A stretch of DNA of 64,000 bases from Polyangiaceae bacterium. GTDB lineage: Bacteria > Myxococcota_A > Polyangia > Polyangiales > Polyangiaceae. The DNA lies in the NCBI GenBank assembly GCA_020633205.1, contig JACKEB010000017.1, positions 1 to 64,000 of the forward strand, in the 5' to 3' direction. Made by a program: the position numbers and the translations under genes. This document shows positions 8,483 to 17,927 of this stretch, one piece after another. Below the pieces are notes generated by a model. That model did not search any database and was not told the DNA's origin. It saw nothing but the letters and a program-made list of their open reading frames with translations. Position 1 is the stretch's first letter. Each line of letters starts with the position of its first letter.

Positions 8483-8531
8483 GTTTGTTCGCGCCTCCCG
8501 GGCGCGAATGTCTCGCGTTAGAAAGCTAACG
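8483..8531. repeat. Two adjacent hairpins; first is a copy of a dispersed hairpin repeat
   Basis: TTCGCGCC (8487-8494) pairs with GGCGCGAA (8500-8507) around five bases, preceded by TGTTTG. Nearly the same 25 bases recur at 48209-48233, and a degenerate form lies near 13070-13092. Seven bases on, GCGTTAG and CTAACGC form a second hairpin with loop AAAG. There is no T-tract, so these need not be terminators. They lie between two minus-strand lipoprotein genes. Confidence 0.6.
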
Positions 8532-8542
8532 CTGAAGGGACG

Positions 8543-9013
8543 CTAGCCTGCGGCGGGCTCTACCAGGCAGGCTTTGCCGCTGCCTCCGGGGTCGGTCACG
8601 CAAACAAATCCGTTGGAGCAGTCGCTGTTGTCCTCGCACGGGCTGAGGCACACGGTCCCGGCGCCTTGCAGCTGAACGCACACGCCCTGCCCGCAGTCCG
8701 CGTTGGACTCACACTGGTAGGTGCAGAGCCCCGTCTTCCCCTGGGCGTTGGCGTTGAGCACCAGGCAGGCGAACCCGGCGCACAAACTCGCGGTCGCTGA
8801 CTCACACTCGGTCTCCAGCGCTTCGCTCGTCAGTTCACCAGTGCACACGCCTTGAGGGTGGCAACGCGCCAACTCCGAGGCGCAATCCAGATCCTTCGAG
8901 CAAGCTTCACCCTGCTTGGCCGTCCCTCGCGACTCGCTTCCGCTATCGCTGCTGCAAGCAGGCAACGCACACAGCACACCGAGCGCCAGCAGCGCCCCAA
9001 TCCGTTTGGTCAT
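8543..9013 (-). CDS. Cysteine-rich lipoprotein with repeated C-x-x-D-C modules
   Basis: 156 residues. The signal peptide ends in lipobox LPAC, and GGAGA lies eight bases before the ATG. After a short Ser/Gly/Glu spacer the protein has modules of the type CSKDLDC, CESNADCGQGVC and CEDNSDCSNGFVC, each a short loop held by disulfides. This type is frequent in predicted myxobacterial surface lipoproteins (established pattern, role unknown). It is anchored in a membrane through the acylated cysteine, probably facing the periplasm or surface. Confidence 0.75.
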   Translation of the reverse strand: MTKRIGALLALGVLCALPACSSDSGSESRGTAKQGEACSKDLDCASELARCHPQGVCTGELTSEALETECESATASLCAGFACLVLNANAQGKTGLCTYQCESNADCGQGVCVQLQGAGTVCLSPCEDNSDCSNGFVCVTDPGGSGKACLVEPAAG

Positions 9014-9500
9014 TCATTTCTCCAGAAGCAAAAGGAAAGCGGGGCGCCAGCAGAACCAGCGCGCCCGCCGCACGCCACAGCAAGTCACGGGCCAACTCGA
9101 GCCGGACGCGACAACCTGCGAAGCCTGGAGGTTTACCACAGGCAAACAGCGCTGGCGTGAACTGGCGCGCCCCCTGCGGTGTGATCCGGCGTTCCTCTGG
9201 AGCGAACGCTTCAGCCAGGGATCCAGCACACCGTTCCGTTTCCCCCGGGATCTGCCTGATCTGCACACCGTGGCAGCTAGGTAGGACGATGCTGAACTGA
9301 ACGACCACCGGGCGGTTGATAGATTTCCACGAAGGAATCCTCAGTGGGCGAATCCAGCGATGAGCAGCCATTGGCGAAACGCTCTCTGCGCGCACGCACC
9401 GCGAGTTTGCGGACAAGTTGCCCAGGTGCGAACGAGCGTTCGCGCCTGCTTAAGTCTCTTCGGGAAGGCGCGGGCACACTGAAATCACCTGTTTCGCCGT
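9014..9500. other. Intergenic between divergent genes
   Basis: 487 bases upstream of both the Cys-rich lipoprotein (minus) and the desaturase (plus), so it should hold two promoters. The only structure noted is a short hairpin at 9428-9443, GCGAAC and GTTCGC with loop GAGC. No convincing gene was seen. Confidence 0.55.
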
Positions 9501-10664
9501 GTGTTGCAGCGACAGACAGATGGGGTTCGGCTGCGTCCACTGGCCAGTGCCCACCCAGCCTCGCCAGCCTCCGCCCAGTGGTTTAACCTCCCGCCGCAAC
9601 GGCTGGCGCGTTTTGCGCCTGCCCGCTTGCCCTTGAGATCTGAAGTGAAGTCCCTCGACGCGAAACTGGTCCAGCTGATCCAAGACCCCCGGGACCTGCC
9701 GTTCCTGCATCTGATGTTGCAGTGCGCGGTGGTCGCATGCTGCGGCATCGGGCTGTTCTTCGCGAAAGACTACTTTTGGTACTTGGTGCCCGTGTACTGG
9801 GTGCTGTGGTTTGCCTGGGTGGTCGACCGCTTCATCTTGATGCTGCATTGCACCTCCCACCGCATGCTGTTCAAGAAGCAGTACCGCGCGCTCAACTACG
9901 TGATCCCGTGGCTGCTTGGGCCTTTCTTCGGGGAAACGCCCGAGAGCTACTTCGTGCATCACATGGGCATGCACCACCCAGAGAACAACCTGGAGCACGA
10001 CACCTCGTCGACCATGCGCTTCAAGCGTGACCGCTTCACGCACTGGCTGCGCTACTACTTGCGCTTCATGTTCCTCGGGCTCTACGACCTCGCGGCCTAC
10101 CACCTCGAGAAGGGCAACAAGAAGATGATCCGCCGGCTGGTCGTCGGTGAGACGACCTTCTGGTTAGTGATCGGAGGCTTGGCCTACTTGAACTGGCAGG
10201 CGACCTTCGTGGTGTTCGTGCTGCCGGTGATCATCGTTCGCACGCTGATGATGATGGGCAACTGGACTCAGCATGCCTTCATCGATCCGGCTTCACCTGA
10301 GGTCGCCTACCGCAACAGCATCACCTGCATCAACACGCGCTATAACCGCCGCTGCTTCAACGACGGGTACCATATTCACCATCACGTGAAGGCGCGCTGC
10401 CACTTCGCGGATTACCCCGCGGAATTTGAAGACAACAAGGAAGTCTACGGGCGCGAAGACGCAGTGGTGTTCGACGGCGTGGACTACTTCCAGGTTTGGT
10501 TGATGCTGATGGTCGGCGCTTGGAAGGGCCTAGCAAAGCGCGTGGTGCAGCTGCCCGGCGCCCCCGAGCGCGACGAGGCTGCGACCATCGCGTGGCTCAA
10601 GTCGCGGGTCGAGCCCATCACCGCTTCCGAGCTCGCCCTCGACGGCGCCTCTCCCGCAGAGTAG
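9501..10664 (+). CDS. Membrane fatty acid desaturase
   Basis: Up to 387 residues. An integral-membrane di-iron desaturase with the three histidine boxes HCTSHR, HHMGMHH and GYHIHHHV, plus the hydrophobic segments between them. It introduces a double bond into membrane acyl chains, or acts on another lipid-like substrate of the superfamily. The start is uncertain: the frame opens at a GTG at 9501, but the first 48 residues are Pro/Ala-rich. A GTG at 9645 (VKSLDAKLVQLIQDPRDL) would give a more typical N terminus. The substrate cannot be told from sequence. It is convergent with the transglycosylase gene, with a 3-bp gap. Confidence 0.85.
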   Translation: MLQRQTDGVRLRPLASAHPASPASAQWFNLPPQRLARFAPARLPLRSEVKSLDAKLVQLIQDPRDLPFLHLMLQCAVVACCGIGLFFAKDYFWYLVPVYWVLWFAWVVDRFILMLHCTSHRMLFKKQYRALNYVIPWLLGPFFGETPESYFVHHMGMHHPENNLEHDTSSTMRFKRDRFTHWLRYYLRFMFLGLYDLAAYHLEKGNKKMIRRLVVGETTFWLVIGGLAYLNWQATFVVFVLPVIIVRTLMMMGNWTQHAFIDPASPEVAYRNSITCINTRYNRRCFNDGYHIHHHVKARCHFADYPAEFEDNKEVYGREDAVVFDGVDYFQVWLMLMVGAWKGLAKRVVQLPGAPERDEAATIAWLKSRVEPITASELALDGASPAE

Positions 10665-10667
10665 CGC

Positions 10668-12998
10668 TCAGTAAGCGTCCTCAGGGACTTTGACGTCGCT
10701 CGGCAACTCGAGCGCGATGTCCGGCACCGCGGCCTCGCCGCCTTCCAAGTACGCATAGCGGGCGAGGTTGCCAACGACGCGCGCAACGTAGCCGCGCGTC
10801 TCTCCATACGGGATGCGCGCCACGAAGACGTCCAGCGGCAGCGTATGCCCCGTCTTCAGCCAGCGCCCGACGGCGGACGGCCCCGCATTGTATGCGGCTA
10901 GTGCAAGGGGCACGCTGCCGGAGAACTGGTCGAGCACCTTCTTCAGGTAGTAGCTGCCGAAGCGCACGTTGTACGCCGGCAGCCGCAACAGCTCCGGCTT
11001 GTAGTCGACGCTCAGCTCGTCCGCGACGTTCTTCGCCGTTGGCGGGATGAGCTGCATCAAACCGACCGCCTTGGCGGGGGAGACGACGTGAGGGCGAAAG
11101 CCGCTCTCTTGGCGCATCAGCGCGTAGACTAATCCGCGCGGTAACGAATTCTTGCGCGCCTCGATGTCCACCGTCTCGACGAACGGCTCCGGGTAGATGC
11201 ACTCCCAGGCCCAGCGGTTGCTGGTGCTTGGCGCCGTGTTCAGATCCGCCCAGCGCACCGCGCGTTGACCGACGCGATAGCGCCTGGCGGCGCTGCCCAG
11301 GAGGGCGTAGCTACGACACAGGGCCTCGTCAGCGCGGTCGGCGAAGGACTTCTTGTAGGTTGGCTCGAGACGCTCGAGCTCGGACTCCGCCCGCAGCGCG
11401 AGCCCCGCATCGTGAAGCGCTTGCACCTTGGGTGGCAAGCTCAGGTCGAGAGGCCCCGCCGCTTTGGCGGCCTCCGGAGGAGCGATGGGCGGAGGCGGGC
11501 TCTGCCCCATCTGCTTGAGTCGCGCCGTGGCCATCAGCGCCGCGAAGGACAGCGGCCGTTCTTCGATTACCGCTCGGAAATTCTTTGCGGCTTCGGGCGC
11601 CTTACCTTGGGCCGCTAGCGCGACCCCGAGTAGCTCGGTGAGGCGCGCGCGATCTCGCGGGTCCCTTTCGTCCTTGGCGAGCTCGGAGAGTACTTTTTGT
11701 GCGTCGCCAGGCTTGTCACCGGCAAGCCAGGTGATCGCCAGCTCGTAGCGCGCCTCTGTGGAGTGTTGGCCCTTGCGTGGGTACTTTGCGAGGTAGCCCT
11801 TGTAGGCCTTCTCTGCGCCCTTCCAATCCCCGAGGATATACCGCAGGCGAGCGGCCATGTAGCGCGAGTGGTCCGCGTAGCTACTCGAGGAGTAGCGCAC
11901 CATCAGGCGCTCGTACATCTCGATGGCCCGCGTATCTTGATCCGCGCGGGACCACGCCTTGGCGGCGTAGTAGTAGTCACGAATGGCGTGCTGGGATCCG
12001 AGCTGATTCGCCTGCTCCAGGAGCGGCGCCGCCTCGCTGTAGTGACGCGCCATGTAGCGGGCCCAGCCGCGGGCGTGCACGAGCTCCTTTTCAGGGATCG
12101 CAGCGCCTGGGCTCTTCGCGATTAGCTCCAGCTCGGCGTCGGTGTGCTCGATGTCTCCGTCCCGCGCAAACTCCATGGCCCGCTCGTAGCGCTGCTGCTT
12201 GCTGAGCTGCTGTGGCGCAGCCGCATTGGGCGGCGCATGCGCGGGAACCTGAGTCGCGATCCACTGGCGGTCGGCTGCGGCGAGCTGAGGCTTTTCTTGA
12301 ATGTCGTAGACCCGCGCGCGGATTTCGCGCGCCTCGGCTTCACGAGCCAGCGACGCACGCAACTTGTGAGCTTTGTTTCGGCCCCGGGCGCGGGCACGCC
12401 GGGAAGCTTCCCGCGTGATGACCTGAGCCACCACGGCCTTGGCCTTGTCTGGTTGCTTTCCGCGCTCGAAGGCCATTGCCGCACGGATTAGGTCTCGAGA
12501 GGTGTCCCTGGAGCCGAAGTACGCCGCCGCGGCGTCGTAGGGTCCGACTTCGAGCTGACAGTGGGCGCGCGCTTCCGCGATTTCCGCTCCCAGCACCGGG
12601 AGGTCGGCTTCGAGGCCAGCCAGGCGCTCGACACACGTCGCGAACTCCCCCAGCTGGGAGGCGGCGTGAGCCCGGGCGAAGCGCGCAGCGGGCGACTTCT
12701 TTACCGCCTCCGGCGCCTGATCGATGATCGCCGCGGCAGTCTTCCAGTCCCCAGCACGCATCGCCGGCCTGAAGTCTTCCGTCGGCGGTGGTTGGTCATC
12801 GGGTTGCTTGGTGGGTGCGGGCGGAGCAACCTGAGCAGCGCTCGTCCCAGCCTCGGGCGGCGGACCTTCGCCCGCTTTTTGCTGTGTGCAGCCGGCTTCC
12901 AGCACTGGCACACCCAGCGCCGAACCGGCCACGAACCAGTGAGTGACATGCGTCGCCCAGCGTCGCGCTCGCAGCTTCGTTTCTTGCAGCTTACCCAC
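10668..12998 (-). CDS. Lytic transglycosylase, Slt70-like, with helical repeat region
   Basis: About 776 residues. A signal peptide with lipobox-like EAGC is followed by a Pro-rich linker, then a long superhelix of TPR-like repeats (YERLMVRY, WKGAEKAYKGYLAKYP) that fits the U-domain of soluble lytic transglycosylases. The C-terminal SLT domain carries the catalytic glutamate in MRQESGF (about residue 630), then SPAKAVGLMQLIPPTA and AYNAGPSAVGRW. It cleaves the MurNAc-GlcNAc bond of peptidoglycan with formation of anhydro-MurNAc, in the periplasm. The start is a GTG with GAGGTCGG just upstream; a TTG one codon earlier is possible. The long N-terminal repeat region recalls YfgL/BamD-like tethering but is unassigned. 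Confidence 0.85.
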   Translation of the reverse strand: MGKLQETKLRARRWATHVTHWFVAGSALGVPVLEAGCTQQKAGEGPPPEAGTSAAQVAPPAPTKQPDDQPPPTEDFRPAMRAGDWKTAAAIIDQAPEAVKKSPAARFARAHAASQLGEFATCVERLAGLEADLPVLGAEIAEARAHCQLEVGPYDAAAAYFGSRDTSRDLIRAAMAFERGKQPDKAKAVVAQVITREASRRARARGRNKAHKLRASLAREAEAREIRARVYDIQEKPQLAAADRQWIATQVPAHAPPNAAAPQQLSKQQRYERAMEFARDGDIEHTDAELELIAKSPGAAIPEKELVHARGWARYMARHYSEAAPLLEQANQLGSQHAIRDYYYAAKAWSRADQDTRAIEMYERLMVRYSSSSYADHSRYMAARLRYILGDWKGAEKAYKGYLAKYPRKGQHSTEARYELAITWLAGDKPGDAQKVLSELAKDERDPRDRARLTELLGVALAAQGKAPEAAKNFRAVIEERPLSFAALMATARLKQMGQSPPPPIAPPEAAKAAGPLDLSLPPKVQALHDAGLALRAESELERLEPTYKKSFADRADEALCRSYALLGSAARRYRVGQRAVRWADLNTAPSTSNRWAWECIYPEPFVETVDIEARKNSLPRGLVYALMRQESGFRPHVVSPAKAVGLMQLIPPTAKNVADELSVDYKPELLRLPAYNVRFGSYYLKKVLDQFSGSVPLALAAYNAGPSAVGRWLKTGHTLPLDVFVARIPYGETRGYVARVVGNLARYAYLEGGEAAVPDIALELPSDVKVPEDAY

Positions 12999-13130
12999 CA
13001 AACCGACCTCGACCTCGGCTTATGGGGTAGCACGAGCCCCCACCCAACCCGCAAATATGTTGAATTGTTGCTGGTTCGCCGCTCCCGGGCACGAAAACAG
13101 GACCTCGTGTGTTTCCGGCCGCTTACGAGT

Positions 13131-13144
13131 TTTTGGGGGTGAGG
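13131..13144 (+). repeat. Dispersed 14-bp motif, near copy
   Basis: TTTTGGGGGTGAGG followed by AACG. The extended form with AACG is shared with the copies at 57869 and 62724. Confidence 0.5.
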
Positions 13145-13157
13145 AACGCCGCTCTCA

Positions 13158-13228
13158 GTCCGTGCTGCAACTCAGAAGCCCGTGCGACTCAGAAGCCCGT
13201 GCGACTCAGAAGCCCGTGCGACTCAGAA
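13158..13228. repeat. 17-bp tandem array on the stop codon of the beta-barrel gene
   Basis: Three exact copies of GCCCGTGCGACTCAGAA (13178-13228) and one degenerate copy to their left. Read on the minus strand, each unit contains TTCTGAG, and the TGA of the rightmost unit is the stop codon of the outer-membrane protein gene. The array therefore duplicates the stop-codon region outwards. A near copy of the dispersed 14-bp motif lies 13 bases further on. This repeats the pattern of arrays abutting a gene's 3' end, without an FHB gene. Confidence 0.85.
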
Positions 13229-13822
13229 CCCCCAGGTATGCTCGAAACGCAGCTGGCCGATGAAATAGTCCTGCCCCGACAGCAAACGGTCGTATCGCAG
13301 CTGAATGCCCACAGCGAAATCGCGATTCACCGCGTGATCCAACCCGAGGATCAGAGACGCCCCCAGATCGCTGCCGCCACCCTCCGCGAGTCCATCTGAG
13401 GTCAGATGCGGGCCGCCGAAGTAGCCGTAGTAGCCAGCCATCACGCCTAGATATGGGATCCAGTCGATCACATCGAGCTTGTAGGAGAGGCCGCTCGACG
13501 CGGAAACGACGTGGGTCGTCTCGAGCTCAGCAACCGGCTCTTCCGGTACACCGTCCAAGCTGTGCAGACCCCAGGTGAGCTCGAGCCGCCAGTCGAAGTA
13601 GTCGGAGATCCCGTAGGCGGTGTAGAGCCCGAACGCAGGCGGCTTGAGGCTCTCCCCGTTGAACGGCGCGCCACTGTTCTCAATCTGCGGGAAGCTGGCG
13701 ACCCCGAGCCCAGCTCCCAGGTGCCACTGACGCTCGAAGGCGTGCGCCTGTTCGGTCCACGCGAAGCCCGTGACGAGCGTGCACCCGGCGAGCAGCAAGC
13801 GAAGGCCCTTGGAGAACGCCAT
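13223..13822 (-). CDS. Outer-membrane beta-barrel protein
   Basis: 199 residues. A Sec signal peptide ends in EQAHA and is followed by a mature protein of alternating hydrophobic and polar strands (WHLGAGLGVASF, DWRLELTWGLHSL, IPYLGVMAGYYGYFGG, FAVGIQLRYDRLL) with a terminal aromatic (HTWGF), typical of small eight-stranded outer-membrane barrels. I take the ATG giving MAFSKGLRLLL; the longer frame adds Arg-rich residues. Function unknown. The 17-bp tandem array begins at its stop codon. Confidence 0.75.
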   Translation of the reverse strand: MAFSKGLRLLLAGCTLVTGFAWTEQAHAFERQWHLGAGLGVASFPQIENSGAPFNGESLKPPAFGLYTAYGISDYFDWRLELTWGLHSLDGVPEEPVAELETTHVVSASSGLSYKLDVIDWIPYLGVMAGYYGYFGGPHLTSDGLAEGGGSDLGASLILGLDHAVNRDFAVGIQLRYDRLLSGQDYFIGQLRFEHTWGF

Positions 13823-13921
13823 GGCTCGGGGGCTTATCACTGTTTCTGAGCTGGGGCGACGTCGCATTGCTCGCATAGCCAACCGGGAGACAACGTCTCG
13901 AACACCGCTTTGCGTCGCGCC

Positions 13922-16177
13922 TTACAGCATGCTCATCGGGTCGACGTCGACGCTCACCCGCACACGGCGATCCCAACGGCCGCGCACGATCGCGAGCAGC
14001 GCCGGACGCAAGGCCTTGCGATCCTCGGCGCGAAGCATGACCTGAAAGCGGTAGCGGTTGCGAAGCCGGGCCAGTGGACTCGGCGCAGGCCCCCGCACTT
14101 CGAGCTCGAAGCGTTCCCCCGCTGAGCGACGCCCGAGCTCTGCAACCTGCCGAGCCACCTCGTGGGCAGCGCCCTCGAAGGTGGCATCCACACGCACCAT
14201 CGCCACATGGGAGTACGGCGGGTACCCGAGCTCCTCGCGGTCCTGCAGCTCGCGCTCGACGAACTTCCCGACATCGTGAGTGAGCGCCGCCTTGATCGCC
14301 GGATGATCCGGCTGCCGAGTCTGGATCAACACCGTGCCCGGTGCGTCTCCTCGCCCTGCGCGCCCCGCGACCTGCACCAATAGCTGAAAGGTACGCTCTG
14401 CCGCGCGGAAATCAGGCATGCTGAGCGCGGCATCCGCGTTGAGTACCCCAACCAGGGTCACCGCGGGGAGATCGTGGCCCTTGGTCACCATCTGGGTTCC
14501 GACCAAGATGTCGACATCTCCGCGGCGCACTGCGTCCAGGATGCGCTCGCTCTTCAGCCCAGCGGCGACGTCGCGATCCAAGCGCGCCACCCGCGCTTCC
14601 GGGAAGCTCTGCTTCAGCAGCGCTTCGATGCGTTCGGTGCCTGCGCCTTCGTCGACCATCCCTGGAGCGCCACAACGCGGACAGCGTGCCGGTGCGTGGG
14701 CGGTGTAGTCGCAGTAGTGACAAACCAGCCGCTCACCGCGCGCGCGATGATAGGTGAGCGCGACTGAGCAGTTGGGACAGTCCGCCACCTGGCCACAGCT
14801 CGCACACGTGAGCGACGGCGCAAAGCCACGTCGATTGAGGAACAGAATCGCCTGCTCCTTCGCCTCCAGCGTGCGCTCCAGCGCGCGATGCAGCGGGAGA
14901 CTGATCAGTTTGTCACCCGAAGGGCCTGGGCCCATGCGCCGCAAGTCGACGATTTCCACCTGGGGCAACGCCGCGGCCGCATGGGCGCGATCGGGCAGTA
15001 CCAAGTGAGTCATCCGCCCACTATTTACCGCATGGATACTACCCAAGGATGGCGTCGCCGAGCCGAGCACACACACGGCGCCGGCGCGATGCGCCCGGAG
15101 CAACGCCATGTCTCGCGCGTTGTAGCGCACGCCTTCTTCCTGCTTGAACGAGCCGTCGTGCTCTTCATCGACGACGATCAAAGACAAATCAGGCACCGGC
15201 GCGAACAGCGCCGAGCGCGCTCCCACCGCAACCTTTAGCTCTCCCGCTCGCAGGCGCTTCCACATCGCCTGGCGCTCGAGATCCGTGAGCCCGCTGTGCA
15301 GTACGGCGATGGCGTCACCCACGCGCGAACGAAAGCGTCCAACGAGCTGCGGCGTGAGCGCGATCTCCGGCACCAAAACGACCGCGCCGCGACCAAGCTC
15401 CAGGCAGCGCTGCACCAAGCGCAGGTAGACTTCGGTCTTGCCGGAGCCGGTCACGCCGTGAAGCAAGAAGCCGGCGTAGCCGTGTTGCTTCAAAGTGGGG
15501 AGCACCGCCTGGACGGCGTCGTTCTGGGCCTCAGTCAACGTCGGCGCCACATCGCGCTTGGCTTCGGCGAAAAACGGATCGACCTCGCGCTGTTGCTTGT
15601 CGACCTCCACCAGACCCAGCTCAGCCAAGCGCTTGGTCGCGCTGCGAGCGCTCTTGTGTTGCCGCGCGAGGTCACTCACGCTCACCCAATCCCCTAGCTC
15701 CCGCAATTCCTCGAGGATCTGCTGTGCCTGCTTCGAGCGCAGCTTGGGTGCGGCGCCATCCGCCACGGGCAGCGCGCGCACCACCTGCACGAGCTTGCCC
15801 ACCGACTGCACCTGCAAACCGTCGAGCAACCCCGCCTGGTCCAGCCGCTCGGTTGCGGTGCGCTCCAGGGCTGGAAGCGCGAGGCGCATCACTTCGCCCA
15901 CCGGTGCCAGGTAGTAGCGCGCAAGCTCGACGAGAAACGAGAGCAGCTCGCTCGGCAGCACCGGCTCCGGGTCCACGACTGCGAGCAGCGGCTTGAGCTT
16001 TTCCTCGGGGACGTCCGTCGTTTCCTCGAGGCGCACCACCACGCCCATCACCTTGCGCCGCCCGAAGCTCACGAGCACACGGGATCCCTCACGCACGTCG
16101 CTCTTCAGCGCCTCAGGGACTTGGTAGCTGAAGGCTTGACCGAGGGGCACCGGCACCGCGACGCGAGCGAAGCTCAT
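13922..16177 (-). CDS. priA: Primosomal protein N' (replication restart helicase)
   Basis: 751 residues, the usual PriA length. N-terminal DNA-binding domain (RVAVPVPLGQAFSYQVP), helicase lobe 1 with Walker A GVTGSGKTEVYL and Walker B VVDEEHD, then the zinc-binding insertion with paired cysteines (CASCGQVADCPNC, CHYCDY, CPRCGAPG), and lobe 2 with GTQMVTKGHDLPAV and QVAGRAGRG. It reloads the replicative helicase at stalled forks. It follows the kinase gene by 16 bases, and the two may share a transcript. Confidence 0.95.
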   Translation of the reverse strand: MSFARVAVPVPLGQAFSYQVPEALKSDVREGSRVLVSFGRRKVMGVVVRLEETTDVPEEKLKPLLAVVDPEPVLPSELLSFLVELARYYLAPVGEVMRLALPALERTATERLDQAGLLDGLQVQSVGKLVQVVRALPVADGAAPKLRSKQAQQILEELRELGDWVSVSDLARQHKSARSATKRLAELGLVEVDKQQREVDPFFAEAKRDVAPTLTEAQNDAVQAVLPTLKQHGYAGFLLHGVTGSGKTEVYLRLVQRCLELGRGAVVLVPEIALTPQLVGRFRSRVGDAIAVLHSGLTDLERQAMWKRLRAGELKVAVGARSALFAPVPDLSLIVVDEEHDGSFKQEEGVRYNARDMALLRAHRAGAVCVLGSATPSLGSIHAVNSGRMTHLVLPDRAHAAAALPQVEIVDLRRMGPGPSGDKLISLPLHRALERTLEAKEQAILFLNRRGFAPSLTCASCGQVADCPNCSVALTYHRARGERLVCHYCDYTAHAPARCPRCGAPGMVDEGAGTERIEALLKQSFPEARVARLDRDVAAGLKSERILDAVRRGDVDILVGTQMVTKGHDLPAVTLVGVLNADAALSMPDFRAAERTFQLLVQVAGRAGRGDAPGTVLIQTRQPDHPAIKAALTHDVGKFVERELQDREELGYPPYSHVAMVRVDATFEGAAHEVARQVAELGRRSAGERFELEVRGPAPSPLARLRNRYRFQVMLRAEDRKALRPALLAIVRGRWDRRVRVSVDVDPMSML

Positions 16178-16193
16178 TCGGGCCTCGAGGGAC

Positions 16194-17507
16194 TCAGGGG
16201 GTGGGCCCGGGCCGAGTCATGAAGTAGGCCGCCACGCCAACGATCACCACCACCGCCAGGGCGATCAGCATCCACGCCTTGCTCGCGGTCTCCGGCGCAG
16301 GCTCCGAGGGACGCACGACGGCTTGCAGGGATGGTGGCGGCGGTTCGAACACCGGTGAAGAAACCGGCTCGCTCTTGGGTTGGCGATCGGAGAACGCGGC
16401 AGGGATCTTCACGTCGGCGTTTCCCGCGCTGAGACTCGAAGCCTGAGGCGCTTCGCTGGGCTTCAACGGCTCCGGCTTCGGGCGTTTCCCCAGGGTACCT
16501 TCGAGGTCTTGATCCAGCACCTCGTTGGCTGCCTGCTCGTTGTGCTGACGGCGCTCGAGAATTTCCGCACCGAAGTGCTCCATCAGCCACTCGCCGAAGC
16601 GTAGCGGGCTCGCTACCAATGAGTTCTCGGCGACGTAGTCTTCGAGCTCACGCAGGGCGTCGTGGGCGGAGCCATAGCGCGCTTCGCGATCCTTGCTGAG
16701 GAGCTTCATCGCGATCCCGTGCAAGCGCTCTTCGTTCGGGTAGCCCCGCGAGGGCAGCTCGGGGATCAGCGCTTCCTGAGCTTGCACCAGACTCGGCCCG
16801 GGCGAGCCTTTTGGCGAGCGATACAAGCGGCGCCCGGCGAGCAGCTCCCAGAGCATGATCCCCGCGGCAAAGACGTCCGCGCGACCGTCCAGCGCCTCGC
16901 CGTTGGCAGCCTCTGGGCTCATGTAGCCGGCCTTGCCCTGGATCGCTTCTTCAGGGACGTCTTCCCCGCTGCCCATGGCGCGCGCGATGCCGAAGTCGCA
17001 GAGCTTGATCTCGCCCTCGAAGCTGATCAGCACGTTCGACGGAGAGACATCGCGATGCACGATGCCGAGCTTCTTACCGTTCTCGTCGCGCTTGCGGTGC
17101 GCGTAGTCGAGCGCCTTCAGGGTCTCGCTGATGATCAGCAGCGCAAACTCCACCGGCAACGGGATCTGCTTCTTCGAGCAGGCGCGCAAGAGCTCACGCA
17201 GGTCGAAGCCTTCGACGTACTCCATCGCGATGTAGAGGCTGCCCTCTTCGCGCCCCAGATCGATCACCTGGGCGATGCTGCCGTGAGTCAACTTGGCGCT
17301 GAGCTTCGCCTCATCGATGAAGAGCCGGCTGAACTCCGAGCTGTCGGAGAGCAACGGGAGGATCTGCTTGACCACCACTCGGCGCTCGCCCCCGAGCCCC
17401 GTAGAGCTCTTGGCGAGGTAGATGCGCGCCATCCCGCCTTCACCGATCTTGTCGAACAGCACGAAGCGTCCGAAACGCCGTGGGAGCTGCTCGTCTACTG
17501 CGGTCAC
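16194..17507 (-). CDS. Membrane-anchored Ser/Thr protein kinase
   Basis: About 437 residues. A Hanks-type kinase with complete catalytic motifs: glycine loop KIGEGGMARIYLAKS, VVVKQIL lysine, HRDVSPSNVL catalytic loop, CDFGIARA, and GYMSPEAANGE activation segment. A Pro/Ser/Glu-rich linker leads to one transmembrane helix (WMLIALAVVVIVGVAAYFM) and a short tail, so the kinase is cytosolic and anchored with no large extracellular sensor. I chose the GTG start giving VTAVDEQLPRRFGRFVLF; the 39 residues before it look non-coding. Such kinases are abundant in myxobacteria; the substrate is unknown. Confidence 0.85.
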   Translation of the reverse strand: MTAVDEQLPRRFGRFVLFDKIGEGGMARIYLAKSSTGLGGERRVVVKQILPLLSDSSEFSRLFIDEAKLSAKLTHGSIAQVIDLGREEGSLYIAMEYVEGFDLRELLRACSKKQIPLPVEFALLIISETLKALDYAHRKRDENGKKLGIVHRDVSPSNVLISFEGEIKLCDFGIARAMGSGEDVPEEAIQGKAGYMSPEAANGEALDGRADVFAAGIMLWELLAGRRLYRSPKGSPGPSLVQAQEALIPELPSRGYPNEERLHGIAMKLLSKDREARYGSAHDALRELEDYVAENSLVASPLRFGEWLMEHFGAEILERRQHNEQAANEVLDQDLEGTLGKRPKPEPLKPSEAPQASSLSAGNADVKIPAAFSDRQPKSEPVSSPVFEPPPPSLQAVVRPSEPAPETASKAWMLIALAVVVIVGVAAYFMTRPGPTP

Positions 17508-17602
17508 GTGGGCTAGATTGCAGGGGAAAGCATTCCGGTCAAGCGCCCAGTACACCCGCCGACTTTGCGTCCACGGACACGAGCCGCTAGAAGACCCATC
17601 TG

Positions 17603-17917
17603 GTGTCCTGGATCCTGCTCGCAATCGGAGCCGTGGCGCTGCTTTTCTGGCTCAGCCTGCGACGGGCAACTGAGCTCTTCTGCGTGAAAGTGCAGAACGG
17701 CGAGCCACGGCTCGCCCGAGGCAAAGCTCCGCCCCGCTTGGTGTCCGACCTGAAAGACGTACTGACTCGGGCGCGGGTGAAAGACGCTGAGGTGCGCGTG
17801 GTGGTAGAGAACGCCCGACCACGGGTGCTCAGCAACGGCGTGAGTTCGGGGACCGAACAACAGCTACGCAACGTCGTCGGCACCTGGCAGCTCGCGCAAA
17901 TCCGCGCGGCACGTTGA
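17603..17917 (+). CDS. Small membrane-anchored DUF3634-like protein
   Basis: 104 residues: an N-terminal transmembrane helix (ILLAIGAVALLFWLSL) and a compact soluble domain (FCVKVQNGEPRLARGKAPP, then LVSDLKDVL and QQLRNVVGTW) that resembles DUF3634. The start is a GTG. It is divergent from the kinase and 10 bp upstream of the next membrane protein, so these two may form a small operon. No function is known for the family. Confidence 0.65.
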   Translation: MSWILLAIGAVALLFWLSLRRATELFCVKVQNGEPRLARGKAPPRLVSDLKDVLTRARVKDAEVRVVVENARPRVLSNGVSSGTEQQLRNVVGTWQLAQIRAAR

Positions 17918-17927
17918 GCGCTAGAAC

